DNA of 64,000 nt from Ruminimicrobiellum sp045223915 (GCA_045223915.1 JBGUZU010000034.1:124001-188000), one strand, 5' to 3'; shown: positions 15,674 to 25,097, counted from the first letter of the stretch. Program-made: numbers and translations. The notes: generated from the sequence alone by a model not told the origin.

Positions 15674-16601
15674 TCAAAATTTAAATCAAGAACAGAAAGA
15701 CACCTCGATGGGTGCAATTGTCGTATGGGGAATTATTTTATTGGTAGCAGCGTTTATTGTTTATCAGGTAGCATTTAAAAAAGATAATGCTGCAATTTTA
15801 GATACCGTTTCAAAGGATGTTTTTGTCGTTAAAACAGAACAAGTTCAAAAAAGAGACTTGAAACATCAATTAATAACATCAGGTAACGTAAAAGCTTTGG
15901 AAGAAGCCGTATTGTATCCGAGAATTAACGGTAAATTGCAGAAAAATGTATTAAAAGAAGGAGATAGAGTTAGAAAGGATCAAACGGTATCTTTAATAGA
16001 TAGAGATGAAGTCGGTGCTAAATATGAACCTGTTGTTGTTCCTTCTACATTGACGGGTGTTGTAGGTAGAATTTATCTCGATCCCGGCGAAAATGTTACA
16101 ACACAAACACCGGTAGCATTGATAGTAAATCAGTCTGTATTAAGAATAAAAGTTGATGTTCCGGAAAGATACGTTAACGAAATTTATAAAGGGCAAAGAG
16201 CTCTCCTTTCCGTCGAAGCATATCCGGACCAAAAATTTGAAGCAAAACTTGATGTTATAAGTCCTGTTGTAGATTCTTTAAGCAGAAGTGTTGCCGTGGA
16301 ATTTAAAGCTGATAATTCTAAAGGGTTGTTAAAATCCGGTATGTTCGCAAAAGTGGATATTTCTTTAAAAGAAGTAAAAAATGTTTTGTCATTGTCTAAG
16401 AAAAGTATTTATGAAGATGCAGACGGTAAAAATTATGTTTTAGTTCCTTCCGAAGATAAGACGACTGCCGTTAGAAAAGATATAGAAGTTAAATTTAAAA
16501 ATAACAATAATTGGCAAATCGAAGGACTCGACGAAGGTGACGAAGTTTTGGAATTTGTTTACGGTATTAAAGACGGCAGTAAGATAGAGATACAACAGTA
16601 G
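15666..16601 (+). CDS. RND efflux periplasmic adaptor (membrane fusion protein)
   Basis: A 311-residue adaptor with one N-terminal membrane helix (about residues 17–33). The order of parts is lipoyl-like half (GNVKALEEAVLYPRINGKL, VLKEGDRVRKDQ), second half (LTGVVGRIYLDPGENV), beta-barrel (VPERYVNEIYKGQRALLSV) and membrane-proximal domain. The helical hairpin between the lipoyl halves is almost absent: the protein goes from SLIDRDEVGAKYEP directly to VVVPSTLTGVVG, so the adaptor is short compared with AcrA. It bridges the RND pump and TolC in the periplasm. The pump gene follows after 10 bases. Confidence 0.9.
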   Translation: MNNQNLNQEQKDTSMGAIVVWGIILLVAAFIVYQVAFKKDNAAILDTVSKDVFVVKTEQVQKRDLKHQLITSGNVKALEEAVLYPRINGKLQKNVLKEGDRVRKDQTVSLIDRDEVGAKYEPVVVPSTLTGVVGRIYLDPGENVTTQTPVALIVNQSVLRIKVDVPERYVNEIYKGQRALLSVEAYPDQKFEAKLDVISPVVDSLSRSVAVEFKADNSKGLLKSGMFAKVDISLKEVKNVLSLSKKSIYEDADGKNYVLVPSEDKTTAVRKDIEVKFKNNNNWQIEGLDEGDEVLEFVYGIKDGSKIEIQQ

Positions 16602-16611
16602 GAGCTAAAAT

Positions 16612-19600
16612 ATGCAAGAAAATAAAACTGAAAAAAAACATAGCGGTTTTGCCGCATTTTTTATACACAGACCCGTATTTACAATAATGATAAGTGTTTC
16701 ATTAATGTTTTTAGGGTTTATGGGTTACAGAAATATGGGTGTAAGTATGTATCCGAGTATGGATATTCCCGTTACACTTGTTCAAACCGTTTTACCGGGA
16801 GCAAGTCCGGAAGAAATTGAAACATCTATTTCAAAATATATTGAAGAAGGGGTTAACGAAATTGCCGGTGTTGATGAAATCCATTCATATAATTTGGAAA
16901 GTGTTTCAATTGTGTTTGTTAAGTTCGATATGGATAAAAATGCCGATGTCGGTATTCAGGAAGTTAGAGATAAAATCGAACAGGTTAAATCTAATTTTCC
17001 GGATGGAACAGAATCTCCGGTAGTTTTAAAACTTGATATGGATGCTGCAGCTGTTTTAAATGTTGTTGTTACCGGTCAAAGAGATATTATAGAACTTACA
17101 GAACTTGCCAAGAAAAAAGTTAAAGAAGTTATAGAAAACACTTCAGGTGTAGGTTCCGTAAATATAGTAGGTGGCAGAGAAAGAGAAATACATGTTACAA
17201 TAAATCCTTTAAAACTTTATTCTTTACAAATTCCTATAACAAGTGTTACGGCAGCTCTTGCGCAGCAAAATTTTGAAATTCCGGGCGGTAAAGTAGAACA
17301 AGAACATAATTCTTACAGCTTAAGAATTTTAGGTAGAATTCCTTCCGTAGATGAATTTAAAAATATATTTATTGCAACCAAAAACGGAGTTCCTATAAAA
17401 CTTTCCGATGTTGCTGAAGTTGAAGACAGCGGAGAATATGAACAGCAAAGTACATTATTGGACGGACTTAGATGTGTAACTTTGGAAATAACAAAACAAA
17501 GCGGTTCAAATACATTGAAGGTTATTGACGGTGTTAAAGAAAAAATTAAAATGATAGAACAAACTCTTCCTTCGGATATGAAAATTACTATAATGTCCGA
17601 TCAAAGCGGTTCTATCAGAGCTTCCGTTAATACCGTGTTGGAACATCTTTTCTTGGGTGCATTTTTGGCCGGTATAATGGTTTTGGTATTCATGGGTTCT
17701 CTCAGATCTACATTTATAGCTTTCTTGGCTATACCTATATCTGTTGTAGGTTCTTTCCTTTTTATGAATATGAACGGCTTTACTTTAAACAGTATAACTT
17801 TGTTAGGCTTAACGGTTGCCGTGGGTATTGTTATTGATGATGCTATCGTTATGCTTGAAAATATTTACAGACACATGGAAAAGTATAACAAAACACCGGA
17901 AGATGCAGCTGTTGACGGAGCAAAAGAAATTACATCTACGGTTATTGCAACAACGCTTGCAATTCTCGTTATATTTTTACCTTTGGCTTATATGGGCGGT
18001 ATGGTTGGAAGAGTTTTAAGCAGTTACGGTTGGACGGTGGTTTTTGCTATTGCTCTTTCGGGTATAGTAGCCTTAACTTTAACTCCTATGCTTTGTGCAA
18101 AATTGTTAAAGAAAGCGGAAGGGGAAAGCAAAATAGATAACATTGTAAGCGGTATAAACGAATATTTGGTTAAATTATATATTCCTGTTTTAAATTGGGC
18201 TATTCATCATAAAATAATAATGGTAATCCTTGCATTTTTGTGTATAGTTGCAATTCTTCCTATGGTAAAAACTATGGGAGGTGAATTTTTCCCGGAAGAA
18301 GATTCCGGCAAAATTCAAGTTCAGGTTAAAGCGGAAGAAGGAACAAGTTATACGGATATAAGAGAAATTTTAGGACAGATTGAAACCGATGTAAGAAGAC
18401 TTCCGTACATAAAAAGTATTTTAACTGTTGCAGGTAAAGGTGGAGACGGTTTAAGTTCTTTCTCAAGTTCCGCACCGACAAATAAAGGTTATTTGGAAGT
18501 TGAGCTCGAAGACAGAACAAACAGAAATAAAATAAGAACAAAAAAATATGCTCAAGTAATAAGAGAAATGATGAAAAAATATACCGGTCTTACAACAGCG
18601 GTTTTTGTTAGAAGTGACGGTCCTTCCGGCGGAAACAAAGCTGTTCAGCTAAGTTTGTTAGGACCTGATCTTACAAAGTTAATAGGTTATGCTAATGAAA
18701 CAAAAGATATAATTTCGAAGGATAAAAGATTTATAGATGTTGATTTATCCGTGGATTTGGCAAAACCAGAATACAGAGTTGTAATAAACAGAGATAAGGC
18801 TAACAATTTGGGAGTTAATGTTATGGCTGTTGCTGCTGCACTTAGAACAATGGTTGGCGGAGAAGACGATATTACAAAATACAAAGAAGGTGATGAATTG
18901 TACGAGGTAAGAGTCAGAGTTGCCGAAACATACAGAAACACAAAAGAAGCAATTTCCGCACTTATGATACCTGCTGTTATTAACGGGCAACAAACTGTTG
19001 TCAGACTTGACAGTATTGCAGAACTTGAAGAAGGTGTCGGACCCAGTCAAATCAACAGAGCTGCAAGACAAAGAGAAGTAAGAATAGAAGCCAACTTAAA
19101 CGGTCTTGATACAAGAACGGCAACAAAAATAATGCAAGATACGTTTAACTCTTTAAATCCTGATCCGGAATATACCGTTATGCAAAGCGGTATAGCAAAA
19201 GAAATGACTAAGATGTTTATAGCTTTCTTGTTAGCTTTTGTTTTGGCATTTATATTCAAATACATAATTCTCTGTTGCTTAATGGAAAAATTCACACATC
19301 CTGTAGCAATTATTGTAAGTTTGCCGTTGACGGTACCTTTTGCATTGTTTGCACTTATGGTAACACACCAAACGTTGAATATATTCAGTTTGCTCGGTAT
19401 GTTCATGTTGGTCGGAGTTGTAAGTAAAAATGCTATTTTGCAGACGGATTATACGAACCAATTAAGAGCAAGGGGATACGGCAGAACAAATGCTATACTC
19501 CAGGCAAACAGAGTGAGATTAAGACCTATTTTAATGACAACATTAACACTTGTTGTTTCAATGATTCCTATGTTGATATCTAACGGAGAAGGTGCGGATG

Positions 19601-19794
19601 TTAGAAGAGGTTTGGCTATCGTTATTGTCGGCGGACAGTTGTTATCGTTGTTGGTTACATTGCTTATGACACCTGTTACATATATTATTGTTGATTCTAT
19701 CGGTGATTGGTTTAAGCATAAAATTTCAGGAACACCGATACCGGAAGATAAAGATAAAGAAGTTATCCTATCGGAAGTGCCGGATAAATATTAA
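16612..19794 (+). CDS. RND family multidrug efflux pump (AcrB/MexB-like)
   Basis: A 1060-residue inner membrane pump of the hydrophobe/amphiphile efflux type, driven by protons. The N-terminal helix and the segment YPSMDIPVTLVQTVLPGASPEE are typical. The proton relay is seen as GIVIDDAIVMLEN in helix 4, and the matching half has GVVSKNAILQTDY in the second repeat. Two large periplasmic loops of about 300 residues follow helices 1 and 7, as expected. With the TolC and adaptor genes just upstream and the TetR gene heading the operon, it forms a regulated tripartite pump. Drug range cannot be read from sequence. Confidence 0.95.
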   Translation: MQENKTEKKHSGFAAFFIHRPVFTIMISVSLMFLGFMGYRNMGVSMYPSMDIPVTLVQTVLPGASPEEIETSISKYIEEGVNEIAGVDEIHSYNLESVSIVFVKFDMDKNADVGIQEVRDKIEQVKSNFPDGTESPVVLKLDMDAAAVLNVVVTGQRDIIELTELAKKKVKEVIENTSGVGSVNIVGGREREIHVTINPLKLYSLQIPITSVTAALAQQNFEIPGGKVEQEHNSYSLRILGRIPSVDEFKNIFIATKNGVPIKLSDVAEVEDSGEYEQQSTLLDGLRCVTLEITKQSGSNTLKVIDGVKEKIKMIEQTLPSDMKITIMSDQSGSIRASVNTVLEHLFLGAFLAGIMVLVFMGSLRSTFIAFLAIPISVVGSFLFMNMNGFTLNSITLLGLTVAVGIVIDDAIVMLENIYRHMEKYNKTPEDAAVDGAKEITSTVIATTLAILVIFLPLAYMGGMVGRVLSSYGWTVVFAIALSGIVALTLTPMLCAKLLKKAEGESKIDNIVSGINEYLVKLYIPVLNWAIHHKIIMVILAFLCIVAILPMVKTMGGEFFPEEDSGKIQVQVKAEEGTSYTDIREILGQIETDVRRLPYIKSILTVAGKGGDGLSSFSSSAPTNKGYLEVELEDRTNRNKIRTKKYAQVIREMMKKYTGLTTAVFVRSDGPSGGNKAVQLSLLGPDLTKLIGYANETKDIISKDKRFIDVDLSVDLAKPEYRVVINRDKANNLGVNVMAVAAALRTMVGGEDDITKYKEGDELYEVRVRVAETYRNTKEAISALMIPAVINGQQTVVRLDSIAELEEGVGPSQINRAARQREVRIEANLNGLDTRTATKIMQDTFNSLNPDPEYTVMQSGIAKEMTKMFIAFLLAFVLAFIFKYIILCCLMEKFTHPVAIIVSLPLTVPFALFALMVTHQTLNIFSLLGMFMLVGVVSKNAILQTDYTNQLRARGYGRTNAILQANRVRLRPILMTTLTLVVSMIPMLISNGEGADVRRGLAIVIVGGQLLSLLVTLLMTPVTYIIVDSIGDWFKHKISGTPIPEDKDKEVILSEVPDKY

Positions 19795-19816
19795 TAAATT
19801 GAAAAATTAACAAATA

Positions 19817-19855
19817 AAAAACAGATGAGTTTTGTTAAACTCATCTGTTTTTTTT
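19817..19855. terminator. Terminator between the RND pump and a converging gene
   Basis: A stem with arms AACAGATGAGTTT and AAACTCATCTGTT, a 4-base loop TGTT, an A run before and an 8-base T run after. It can serve both converging genes. Confidence 0.9.
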
Positions 19856-19868
19856 GTATCTAAATAAT

Positions 19869-20276
19869 TTATTTTTTTTGAGTATTATTGCTTTTTGCTT
19901 GAGCGGCAGCTTTTTCTTTTATTTCATCAGGAATATTTACCTTAGGAGGTTGAATATTAGGAGTATTTATAGTAGGTGTTTTTTGCACATTTGGATGTTG
20001 AACTCCAGAAATTTTTGAAATCGGAGCTTTTTGCACGTTCGGAAAATTGTTTTTTTGAAGACTTTTAATTGATTTCACTTGTGAAGGAATAGTTATTTTT
20101 GGTATCTTGTTAGGAGTAAAAGGTTTGTTTATTACGGCACCTGATATTTTTGCTAATGATTTGCTTCCAGCATAATAACCTAAAAAGAAACAGAGTAAAG
20201 AACAAACTATAACTATTATTATACATTTCACACAACATTTTTTTGTTTTACATTCTTTTTGAGATTGCTCTTCCAT
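19869..20276 (-). CDS. Unknown single-pass membrane protein with Pro/Lys-rich tail
   Basis: I do not recognise this 135-residue protein. The N-terminus is short and cysteine-rich (KECKTKKCCVKC, residues 8–19). One membrane helix follows (about 20–37). The rest is a low-complexity tail rich in Pro, Asn, Lys and Ile with related segments (FPNVQKAPISKI, HPNVQKTPTIN, TPNIQPPKVN), probably extended and exposed outside the inner membrane. The CCxxC near the membrane could be an acylation or metal site, but this is a guess. AAAGGAGC precedes the ATG and a TATAAT lies about 20 bases further up, so the gene looks expressed. It stands alone between the pump and tRNA-Gln. Confidence 0.65.
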   Translation of the reverse strand: MEEQSQKECKTKKCCVKCIIIVIVCSLLCFFLGYYAGSKSLAKISGAVINKPFTPNKIPKITIPSQVKSIKSLQKNNFPNVQKAPISKISGVQHPNVQKTPTINTPNIQPPKVNIPDEIKEKAAAQAKSNNTQKK

Positions 20277-20369
20277 AAAAGCTCCTTTGTTTTATTATAC
20301 TGTCGTATTTTCAATATTATAAAATTTGTTGTTTTAAAAATCAACCTTTTTATTAAATAAATTTTGTTG

Positions 20370-20398
20370 TTGATAAAAAATGACACTTTTTGTAAAAT
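20370..20398 (+). promoter_or_regulatory. Promoter of tRNA-Gln
   Basis: TTGATA (20370–20375), a spacer of 17 bases and TAAAAT (20393–20398) lie 15 bases before the tRNA. Confidence 0.65.
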
Positions 20399-20413
20399 AT
20401 ACGAAAAGAGATT

Positions 20414-20486
20414 TGCCCGATGGTGTAATTGGTAACACATCTGTCTCTGGAACAGAATAGTCCTGGTTCGAGCCCAGGTCGGGCAG
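20414..20486 (+). tRNA. tRNA-Gln (anticodon CTG)
   Basis: A complete 73-base cloverleaf. The acceptor arm TGCCCGA pairs with TCGGGCA, giving the T1–A72 pair and G discriminator typical of glutamine tRNAs. The anticodon stem TCTGT/ACAGA encloses the loop CTCTGGA with anticodon CTG. The T arm CCTGG-TTCGAGC-CCAGG is normal. CCA is not encoded. Confidence 0.95.
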
Positions 20487-20492
20487 TTTTTG

Positions 20493-20522
20493 CTCTAGTC
20501 TTTTAAAGATTAGAGTTTTTTT
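20493..20522 (+). terminator. Terminator after tRNA-Gln
   Basis: Arms CTCTAGTCT and AGATTAGAG (one G–T pair), a 5-base loop and a 7-base T run. It begins 7 bases after the tRNA and ends 24 bases before tilS, so tilS may be read through at low level. Confidence 0.75.
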
Positions 20523-20545
20523 ATTTAACGAGGAAATTTGAAAAA

Positions 20546-21520
20546 GTGCTTATTTGGGAAAAATTTAGAAAAAATATTATAGATAACAAGTTAGTTGTTT
20601 CCGGTGATAAAGTATTACTTGCTGTTTCCGGTGGTGCTGATTCAATGGTTATGGCAAGTTTGTTTTCAATGCTTACAAAAATCTTGAACATAGAACTTGT
20701 TGTTGTTAATTTTAATCATAATTTAAGAAAAGAATCCGTTAAGGAAGCGAAAATTGTTGAAGAATATATTTCTTCTTTAAACATAAAATGTGTTTTGAAA
20801 AATTTAAATACAAAGGAGTATGCAAAAAAAAATAATATATCCGTAGAAACAGCCGGAAGACAGTTAAGATACTTGGGCTTGGAAGAAGTGGCAAAAAAGT
20901 ATAAATGTAACAAGATCGCTACTGCACACAATATGAACGATAATGCGGAAACTGTAATTATGTGGTTGTTAAGGGGAACCGGCTCTGAAGGCTTAACAGG
21001 AATCCCTATGATAAGAAAAATTAATAAAAACTTATCAGTAATAAGGCCATTGTTGCCGATATCCAGAGATTTAATAGATGATTATGCAAAGAAAAAGCAA
21101 ATTGTTTTTTGTACAGATAAGACAAATTTTAAATGTGATTACACAAGAAACAAAATAAGATTAAATCTTATTCCTCAATTAAAACAAATAAATCCTTCAG
21201 TAGTTGAACATATATACAATTTGTCTTGCATAGTAAAGGAAGAAACAAATTATTTTAAAAATAAAGTTAATTCTTTTATATCTAAATATGTTGAAATATC
21301 AAAAAATAGGATAGTCATAAACTTAAAAGCTTTTTATAAACAGGATAATATATTTCAATATAAAATATTGAAAGAAATTCTTCCCGATAAGAAAAGAGCA
21401 GTTCAGATAAATAATATTTTTTCTTGGTTAGGGGATAAAAAATCTAAGAAATATATTCTTTCCAAAGCATGGACTGCAAAAAAATATAAACAAAAACTGT
21501 ATTTTATTTTTACAAAATAA
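20546..21520 (+). CDS. tilS: tRNA(Ile)-lysidine synthase, short form
   Basis: A 324-residue ATP-dependent enzyme that adds lysine to C34 of the CAT-anticodon tRNA-Ile, allowing AUA decoding, which is heavily used in this AT-rich genome. The PP-loop is LLAVSGGADSMVMA (residues 24–37), and the N-type ATPase core continues with ATAHNMNDNAETVIMWLLRGTG. The C-terminal part is short compared with the 430 residues of E. coli TilS, lacking most of the last domain, as seen in several reduced genomes. The start is GTG 20546, with GAGGA about 12 bases upstream; no ATG is available. Confidence 0.93.
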   Translation: MLIWEKFRKNIIDNKLVVSGDKVLLAVSGGADSMVMASLFSMLTKILNIELVVVNFNHNLRKESVKEAKIVEEYISSLNIKCVLKNLNTKEYAKKNNISVETAGRQLRYLGLEEVAKKYKCNKIATAHNMNDNAETVIMWLLRGTGSEGLTGIPMIRKINKNLSVIRPLLPISRDLIDDYAKKKQIVFCTDKTNFKCDYTRNKIRLNLIPQLKQINPSVVEHIYNLSCIVKEETNYFKNKVNSFISKYVEISKNRIVINLKAFYKQDNIFQYKILKEILPDKKRAVQINNIFSWLGDKKSKKYILSKAWTAKKYKQKLYFIFTK

Positions 21521-21521
21521 G

Positions 21522-22220
21522 TTAACAATCTTTAAATATAGGCAATATTACTTTTACGTCTGTACCTTTATTTTGTTCACTTGAAATATTTATTGTTCCG
21601 TTGTGCATTTCCGTTACTTGCAGTGCTACCGTAAGTCCCATACCTATGGCTTTAGCTAATTTCGTTGAGAACATAGGATCAAAACAGTTTTCCAACGTTT
21701 CACTATCCATCCCTTGTCCGCAATCAGAGATGGTGGTAACTGTTTTATCTTCCTCGTTTTTCATCGTTATTATGATAGTTCCGGAATTGTTCATTGCATC
21801 TTTGGCATTTTTTATAATATTTGAAAAGACTTGTTTTAATCTGGCAGAGTCCGCATACACTTTTGTTGAAATTAAATTTGGTTCAAAAGTTATTCCTTCG
21901 ATTTTATTTTCTTCAATAGCTTTTATAATTACACTTTGTAAATCACACGGCTCTTTTTTTAGTTGTTTTACTCTTGTCATATCGAGAACTTCGGTTATTC
22001 TGTTGTTGAGAGTTATAACTTCACCGGCTAATAAATCCAACATTTTCTTTTGAGTCTCATTTTCCGGTTTTACGGTTTTTGAAAGATAATAAGATATATT
22101 TGATATTCCGCCGACAACATTCTTTAAATCATGAGAAGCCACCGAAGCAAATTTTGATAAAACTTTATTCTTTTCGATATTCAATTGCCTTTTTGTGAAA
22201 ACGTAAGTTTTTTCTTCCAT
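21522..22220 (-). CDS. Short histidine kinase without sensor domain
   Basis: A 232-residue protein that holds only the transmitter core. The phospho-acceptor is His30 in VASHDLKNVVGG. The ATP-binding domain has the N box FSNIIKNAKDAMN, the G1 box SDCGQGMD and the G2 box GMGLTVALQV. There is no membrane helix or recognisable input domain, so it must receive its signal from another protein. It is the last gene of a three-gene operon with the receiver protein and the larger kinase, with only 4 bases between it and the receiver gene. It may act as an alternative kinase or phosphatase for the same receiver. Confidence 0.88.
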   Translation of the reverse strand: MEEKTYVFTKRQLNIEKNKVLSKFASVASHDLKNVVGGISNISYYLSKTVKPENETQKKMLDLLAGEVITLNNRITEVLDMTRVKQLKKEPCDLQSVIIKAIEENKIEGITFEPNLISTKVYADSARLKQVFSNIIKNAKDAMNNSGTIIITMKNEEDKTVTTISDCGQGMDSETLENCFDPMFSTKLAKAIGMGLTVALQVTEMHNGTINISSEQNKGTDVKVILPIFKDC

Positions 22221-22224
22221 AATT

Positions 22225-23298
22225 TTATTTTCCTAATATTTTATTTATCAAACCTATAACATTTTCTATTTCAAACGGTTTTGTAAGGTAAAAGCACCCT
22301 TTTTGTTTTACTGCTTCTAAGTTTTTATCGTCATTTAAAATATAAACAGAGCCTATATTGGAAAGCTGTTTTTGTAATTTATCGTGGAAATCAGCAATGT
22401 TTGTATCTATTTTTACATTGATTAATGCTATATCAAAAAAGGCATTATTAAGATCCTCAAACAATTTATCACAGTTAGGGTATGGTAATAAATGGAAACC
22501 TTTTTCTTTGAGACTGTTACATAAAGGTTCAAAGTCTTCCGTATCCATATTTACTACAGCAATATTAAGCTTTCTTTGTTCTTTTCCCAATAAGTCGAAT
22601 ATTTGTTTTATATCTATAGGTTTGTCAATAAAATTAACACTTCCCAATGCTTGAGCTTCATCCATAAAAGAAGCATTTTGTTCTTTCTCGATAATGACTG
22701 TTTTTGGAATCTTTCCAAATAGATCTTTTAACTTTTTTAAAATGGTTAAAGTTTGTTGTTCTTCTTCTTTAGAATTAATCGCGACAATTAAAATATCGGG
22801 TTTATGTTTAAACATAAAATCTATTTTTGAAGAGTCTATTTCACTTGAAGCAACATTCAGCCCGCTGTTTTTTAAAGAATTTAAAAACTTTTGATCAACA
22901 TTAGCTTCTTTGTCAATTACTACTGCAAAAGGTCTTGAAGTTATGTCTTTTATAGTTGATAAAACAGTCTCTATTTCGAAGGGTTTACTTAAACATGCAA
23001 AAGCACCTGTGTTTAGTGCATCTATAATCAAGTCATTCAGGGCATATGCTGTCATCATTACCCCGATAATATCAGGTTTAATTTTTTTTATTTCTTTAAA
23101 TGTTTCGTTTCCTGTTATTCCCGGCATTCTTATATCGGAAAAAAGAATATTAAAATCTTTCTTTTTTGCAAGTTCGATTGCTTTATATCCGTCTTCGGCA
23201 GTTTCAACTTCGTATCCTTCCAATTCAAGAATACTTGCTAAAGATAATCTTAAAGAATCTTCGTCATCCACAATTAAAATTTTTAATTTATCGGTCAT
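22225..23298 (-). CDS. Triple-receiver response regulator without output domain
   Basis: A 357-residue protein made of three receiver-like units. Unit 1 (about 1–120) is canonical, with acidic Asp11/Asp12, phospho-acceptor Asp55 in LFSDIRMPG and Lys105 in LSKPFE. Units 2 (about 122–240) and 3 (about 244–357) keep the fold pattern and the Lys (Lys226 in IDKPID, Lys340 in LTKPFE) but lack the acceptor aspartate, with Ala/Asn in DILIVAIN and Asn in FDIALINV. No DNA-binding or enzymatic domain is present. It probably works by protein contacts, for example by relaying or scaffolding the two kinases that flank it. Confidence 0.88.
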   Translation of the reverse strand: MTDKLKILIVDDEDSLRLSLASILELEGYEVETAEDGYKAIELAKKKDFNILFSDIRMPGITGNETFKEIKKIKPDIIGVMMTAYALNDLIIDALNTGAFACLSKPFEIETVLSTIKDITSRPFAVVIDKEANVDQKFLNSLKNSGLNVASSEIDSSKIDFMFKHKPDILIVAINSKEEEQQTLTILKKLKDLFGKIPKTVIIEKEQNASFMDEAQALGSVNFIDKPIDIKQIFDLLGKEQRKLNIAVVNMDTEDFEPLCNSLKEKGFHLLPYPNCDKLFEDLNNAFFDIALINVKIDTNIADFHDKLQKQLSNIGSVYILNDDKNLEAVKQKGCFYLTKPFEIENVIGLINKILGK

Positions 23299-23306
23299 AA
23301 AATCTC

Positions 23307-24869
23307 CTATTGTAACGGCAATTCTATCTTAAAGGTTGTTCCGACATTTTTTGTACTGGTTACCGTTATTTTTCCCTGATGGGCATCAATTATTTCTTTT
23401 ACTATCGGTAACCCTAAACCTATACCTTTCAATTTTGTTGTAAATAAAGGTTCAAATAAATGAGATAATGTTTCTTCCGTCATTCCGCAAGCATTATCTT
23501 TTATTAATATTTGGCACATATTTCCGCTTTTTCTTGTTATTATTTTTATCTCTCCGCCTTCAGGAGGCATAGCATCTCTTGCATTTGTTATAAGATTTAT
23601 TAAAACTTGTGTTATTTTATCCGGATCCATAACAACATCAAATTTTTCCAAATCGGTCAATAATGCTATATTTGTCGGTAAAGGAACCGCCGGTATAACT
23701 TTATCTATGAATGCAATAATATCTACGGAAAGTTTATTTAATTTTTTTGTTCTCGAATAATCAAGTAAATCCGTTATTATTTTATTTGCTCTTAAAACTT
23801 CCGACGATAACATGTTTACCATTTGCTTTGATTTATTATCACTGTATGCTCCCATTTTTGATAAGAAATAAGAAATATTTTTTATCGCAGCCAAGGGATT
23901 TCTTAATTCATGGGCTACCGAAGACGCTAATCTACCGATGGTTGCAAATTTTTCCGATTTTATCAAATCCTGTTGTATGTTTTGAACTTTATCCAATGTT
24001 TCTTCCAATTCCTGGCTTCTTTGTTCAAAGGCAATCTTAAGATTTAATAATTCTTTTTTTTCTTTATTTAATTCTCTTATATGTATTTCCATATCACTGG
24101 CCATGGAATTAAACGAAGTGGCAAGTTCTCTAAATTCATCATTTGAATTCAATGGTACTCTATAACTTAAATTTCCTACGGCAATTTTTTTTGTTCCCAA
24201 CATTAGTTCTCTTATAGGATGTACTATTATTTTTACTAAAAAGAAAGACATTACAATTCCGGCCAATACAACTATTAGTGTAATTAAAATTATACTTTTA
24301 GTCATTCTTTCTATTTGATAATTTATTCTTTCAAGTGTGATGCCTACTCTTGCAGCGCCTATTACAACTTCCTTTTTATTGGATGCGGTTACCTTTATTG
24401 TAGGAGTAAAATCTTTTGAAATTATCGGGACAATAACATCCAAAACTTCTCCTATATTTGGCAGTACACTAATATTTTTTTGTAATTTGTTTTTTTCTAA
24501 ATCCGATATTGTGTTTGTGTCTACGGAAAAAGATGCAAGGAATCTGTTAATATCTTCATTTGAAATGTTTTCTTTTGATAAAATAACACCATTTTCATCG
24601 TAGATGATGGAATAAATTACATCCTCTTCTTTTAAATTATTTTTTGTAAGATTAGCCAAAAATTCTCTGCTTGACATCAAGACTCCGTGCTCACTCGATG
24701 TCGCTAATGAGTTAGCTAAAATAATTGCTCTGTTTTCTGTAAAATTTTTTAAAAGTAACGATTGTGCCGTTACGAAAAACCAAGTTAAGATGATGGATGT
24801 AAAGATTATTATGGAAGAAATTATTACTATGAATTTAACACTTAATCCGAAGTATATTTTTTTTCTCAT
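23307..24869 (-). CDS. Membrane sensor histidine kinase with HAMP domain
   Basis: A 520-residue kinase. Two membrane helices (about 12–34 and 193–212) bracket a periplasmic sensor region of about 155 residues. A HAMP linker follows (residues 212–265), then a coiled coil, the phospho-acceptor His320 in SVAHELRNPLAAIKN and the ATP domain (INLITNARDAMPPEGG, DNACGMTEE, GIGLGLPIVKEI). The transmitter is of the NtrB/ZraS-like type. It is the first gene of the kinase–receiver–kinase operon. No ribosome site is visible before the ATG, and tRNA-Thr ends only 27 bases upstream on the same strand, so this mRNA may be formed by tRNA 3' processing. Confidence 0.92.
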   Translation of the reverse strand: MRKKIYFGLSVKFIVIISSIIIFTSIILTWFFVTAQSLLLKNFTENRAIILANSLATSSEHGVLMSSREFLANLTKNNLKEEDVIYSIIYDENGVILSKENISNEDINRFLASFSVDTNTISDLEKNKLQKNISVLPNIGEVLDVIVPIISKDFTPTIKVTASNKKEVVIGAARVGITLERINYQIERMTKSIILITLIVVLAGIVMSFFLVKIIVHPIRELMLGTKKIAVGNLSYRVPLNSNDEFRELATSFNSMASDMEIHIRELNKEKKELLNLKIAFEQRSQELEETLDKVQNIQQDLIKSEKFATIGRLASSVAHELRNPLAAIKNISYFLSKMGAYSDNKSKQMVNMLSSEVLRANKIITDLLDYSRTKKLNKLSVDIIAFIDKVIPAVPLPTNIALLTDLEKFDVVMDPDKITQVLINLITNARDAMPPEGGEIKIITRKSGNMCQILIKDNACGMTEETLSHLFEPLFTTKLKGIGLGLPIVKEIIDAHQGKITVTSTKNVGTTFKIELPLQ

Positions 24870-24896
24870 AATTTCTAACAGGCAAGTTTAATTAAA

Positions 24897-24969
24897 AGCC
24901 GACGAAAGGACTTGAACCTTCGACCGATGGTTTACAAAACCATTGCTCTACCAACTGAGCTACGTCGGC
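24897..24969 (-). tRNA. tRNA-Thr (anticodon TGT)
   Basis: On the minus strand the acceptor arm GCCGACG pairs with CGTCGGC. The D arm is GCTCAGTTGGTAGAGC, the anticodon stem ATGGT/ACCAT encloses TTTGTAA with anticodon TGT, and the T arm GAAGG-TTCAAGT-CCTTT is normal. The length is 73 bases and CCA is not encoded. It lies just before the sensor kinase gene. Confidence 0.96.
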
Positions 24970-24989
24970 ATAAATATCTTATGTGCTAA

Positions 24990-25018
24990 AGAATACAAAA
25001 ATATTAAAATTTTGTCAA
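24990..25018 (-). promoter_or_regulatory. Promoter of tRNA-Thr and probably of the kinase operon
   Basis: On the minus strand, TTGACA (25013–25018), a 17-base spacer and TATTCT (24990–24995) lie 20 bases before the tRNA. No second promoter is evident in the 27 bases between tRNA and kinase gene. Confidence 0.7.
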
Positions 25019-25097
25019 TTGAAAATTTATTTATAGCTTTAAATTTAAAAAAAATATAAAATTTTAAATCAAAATATTTTTTTAGGAGTTTTTAGTG

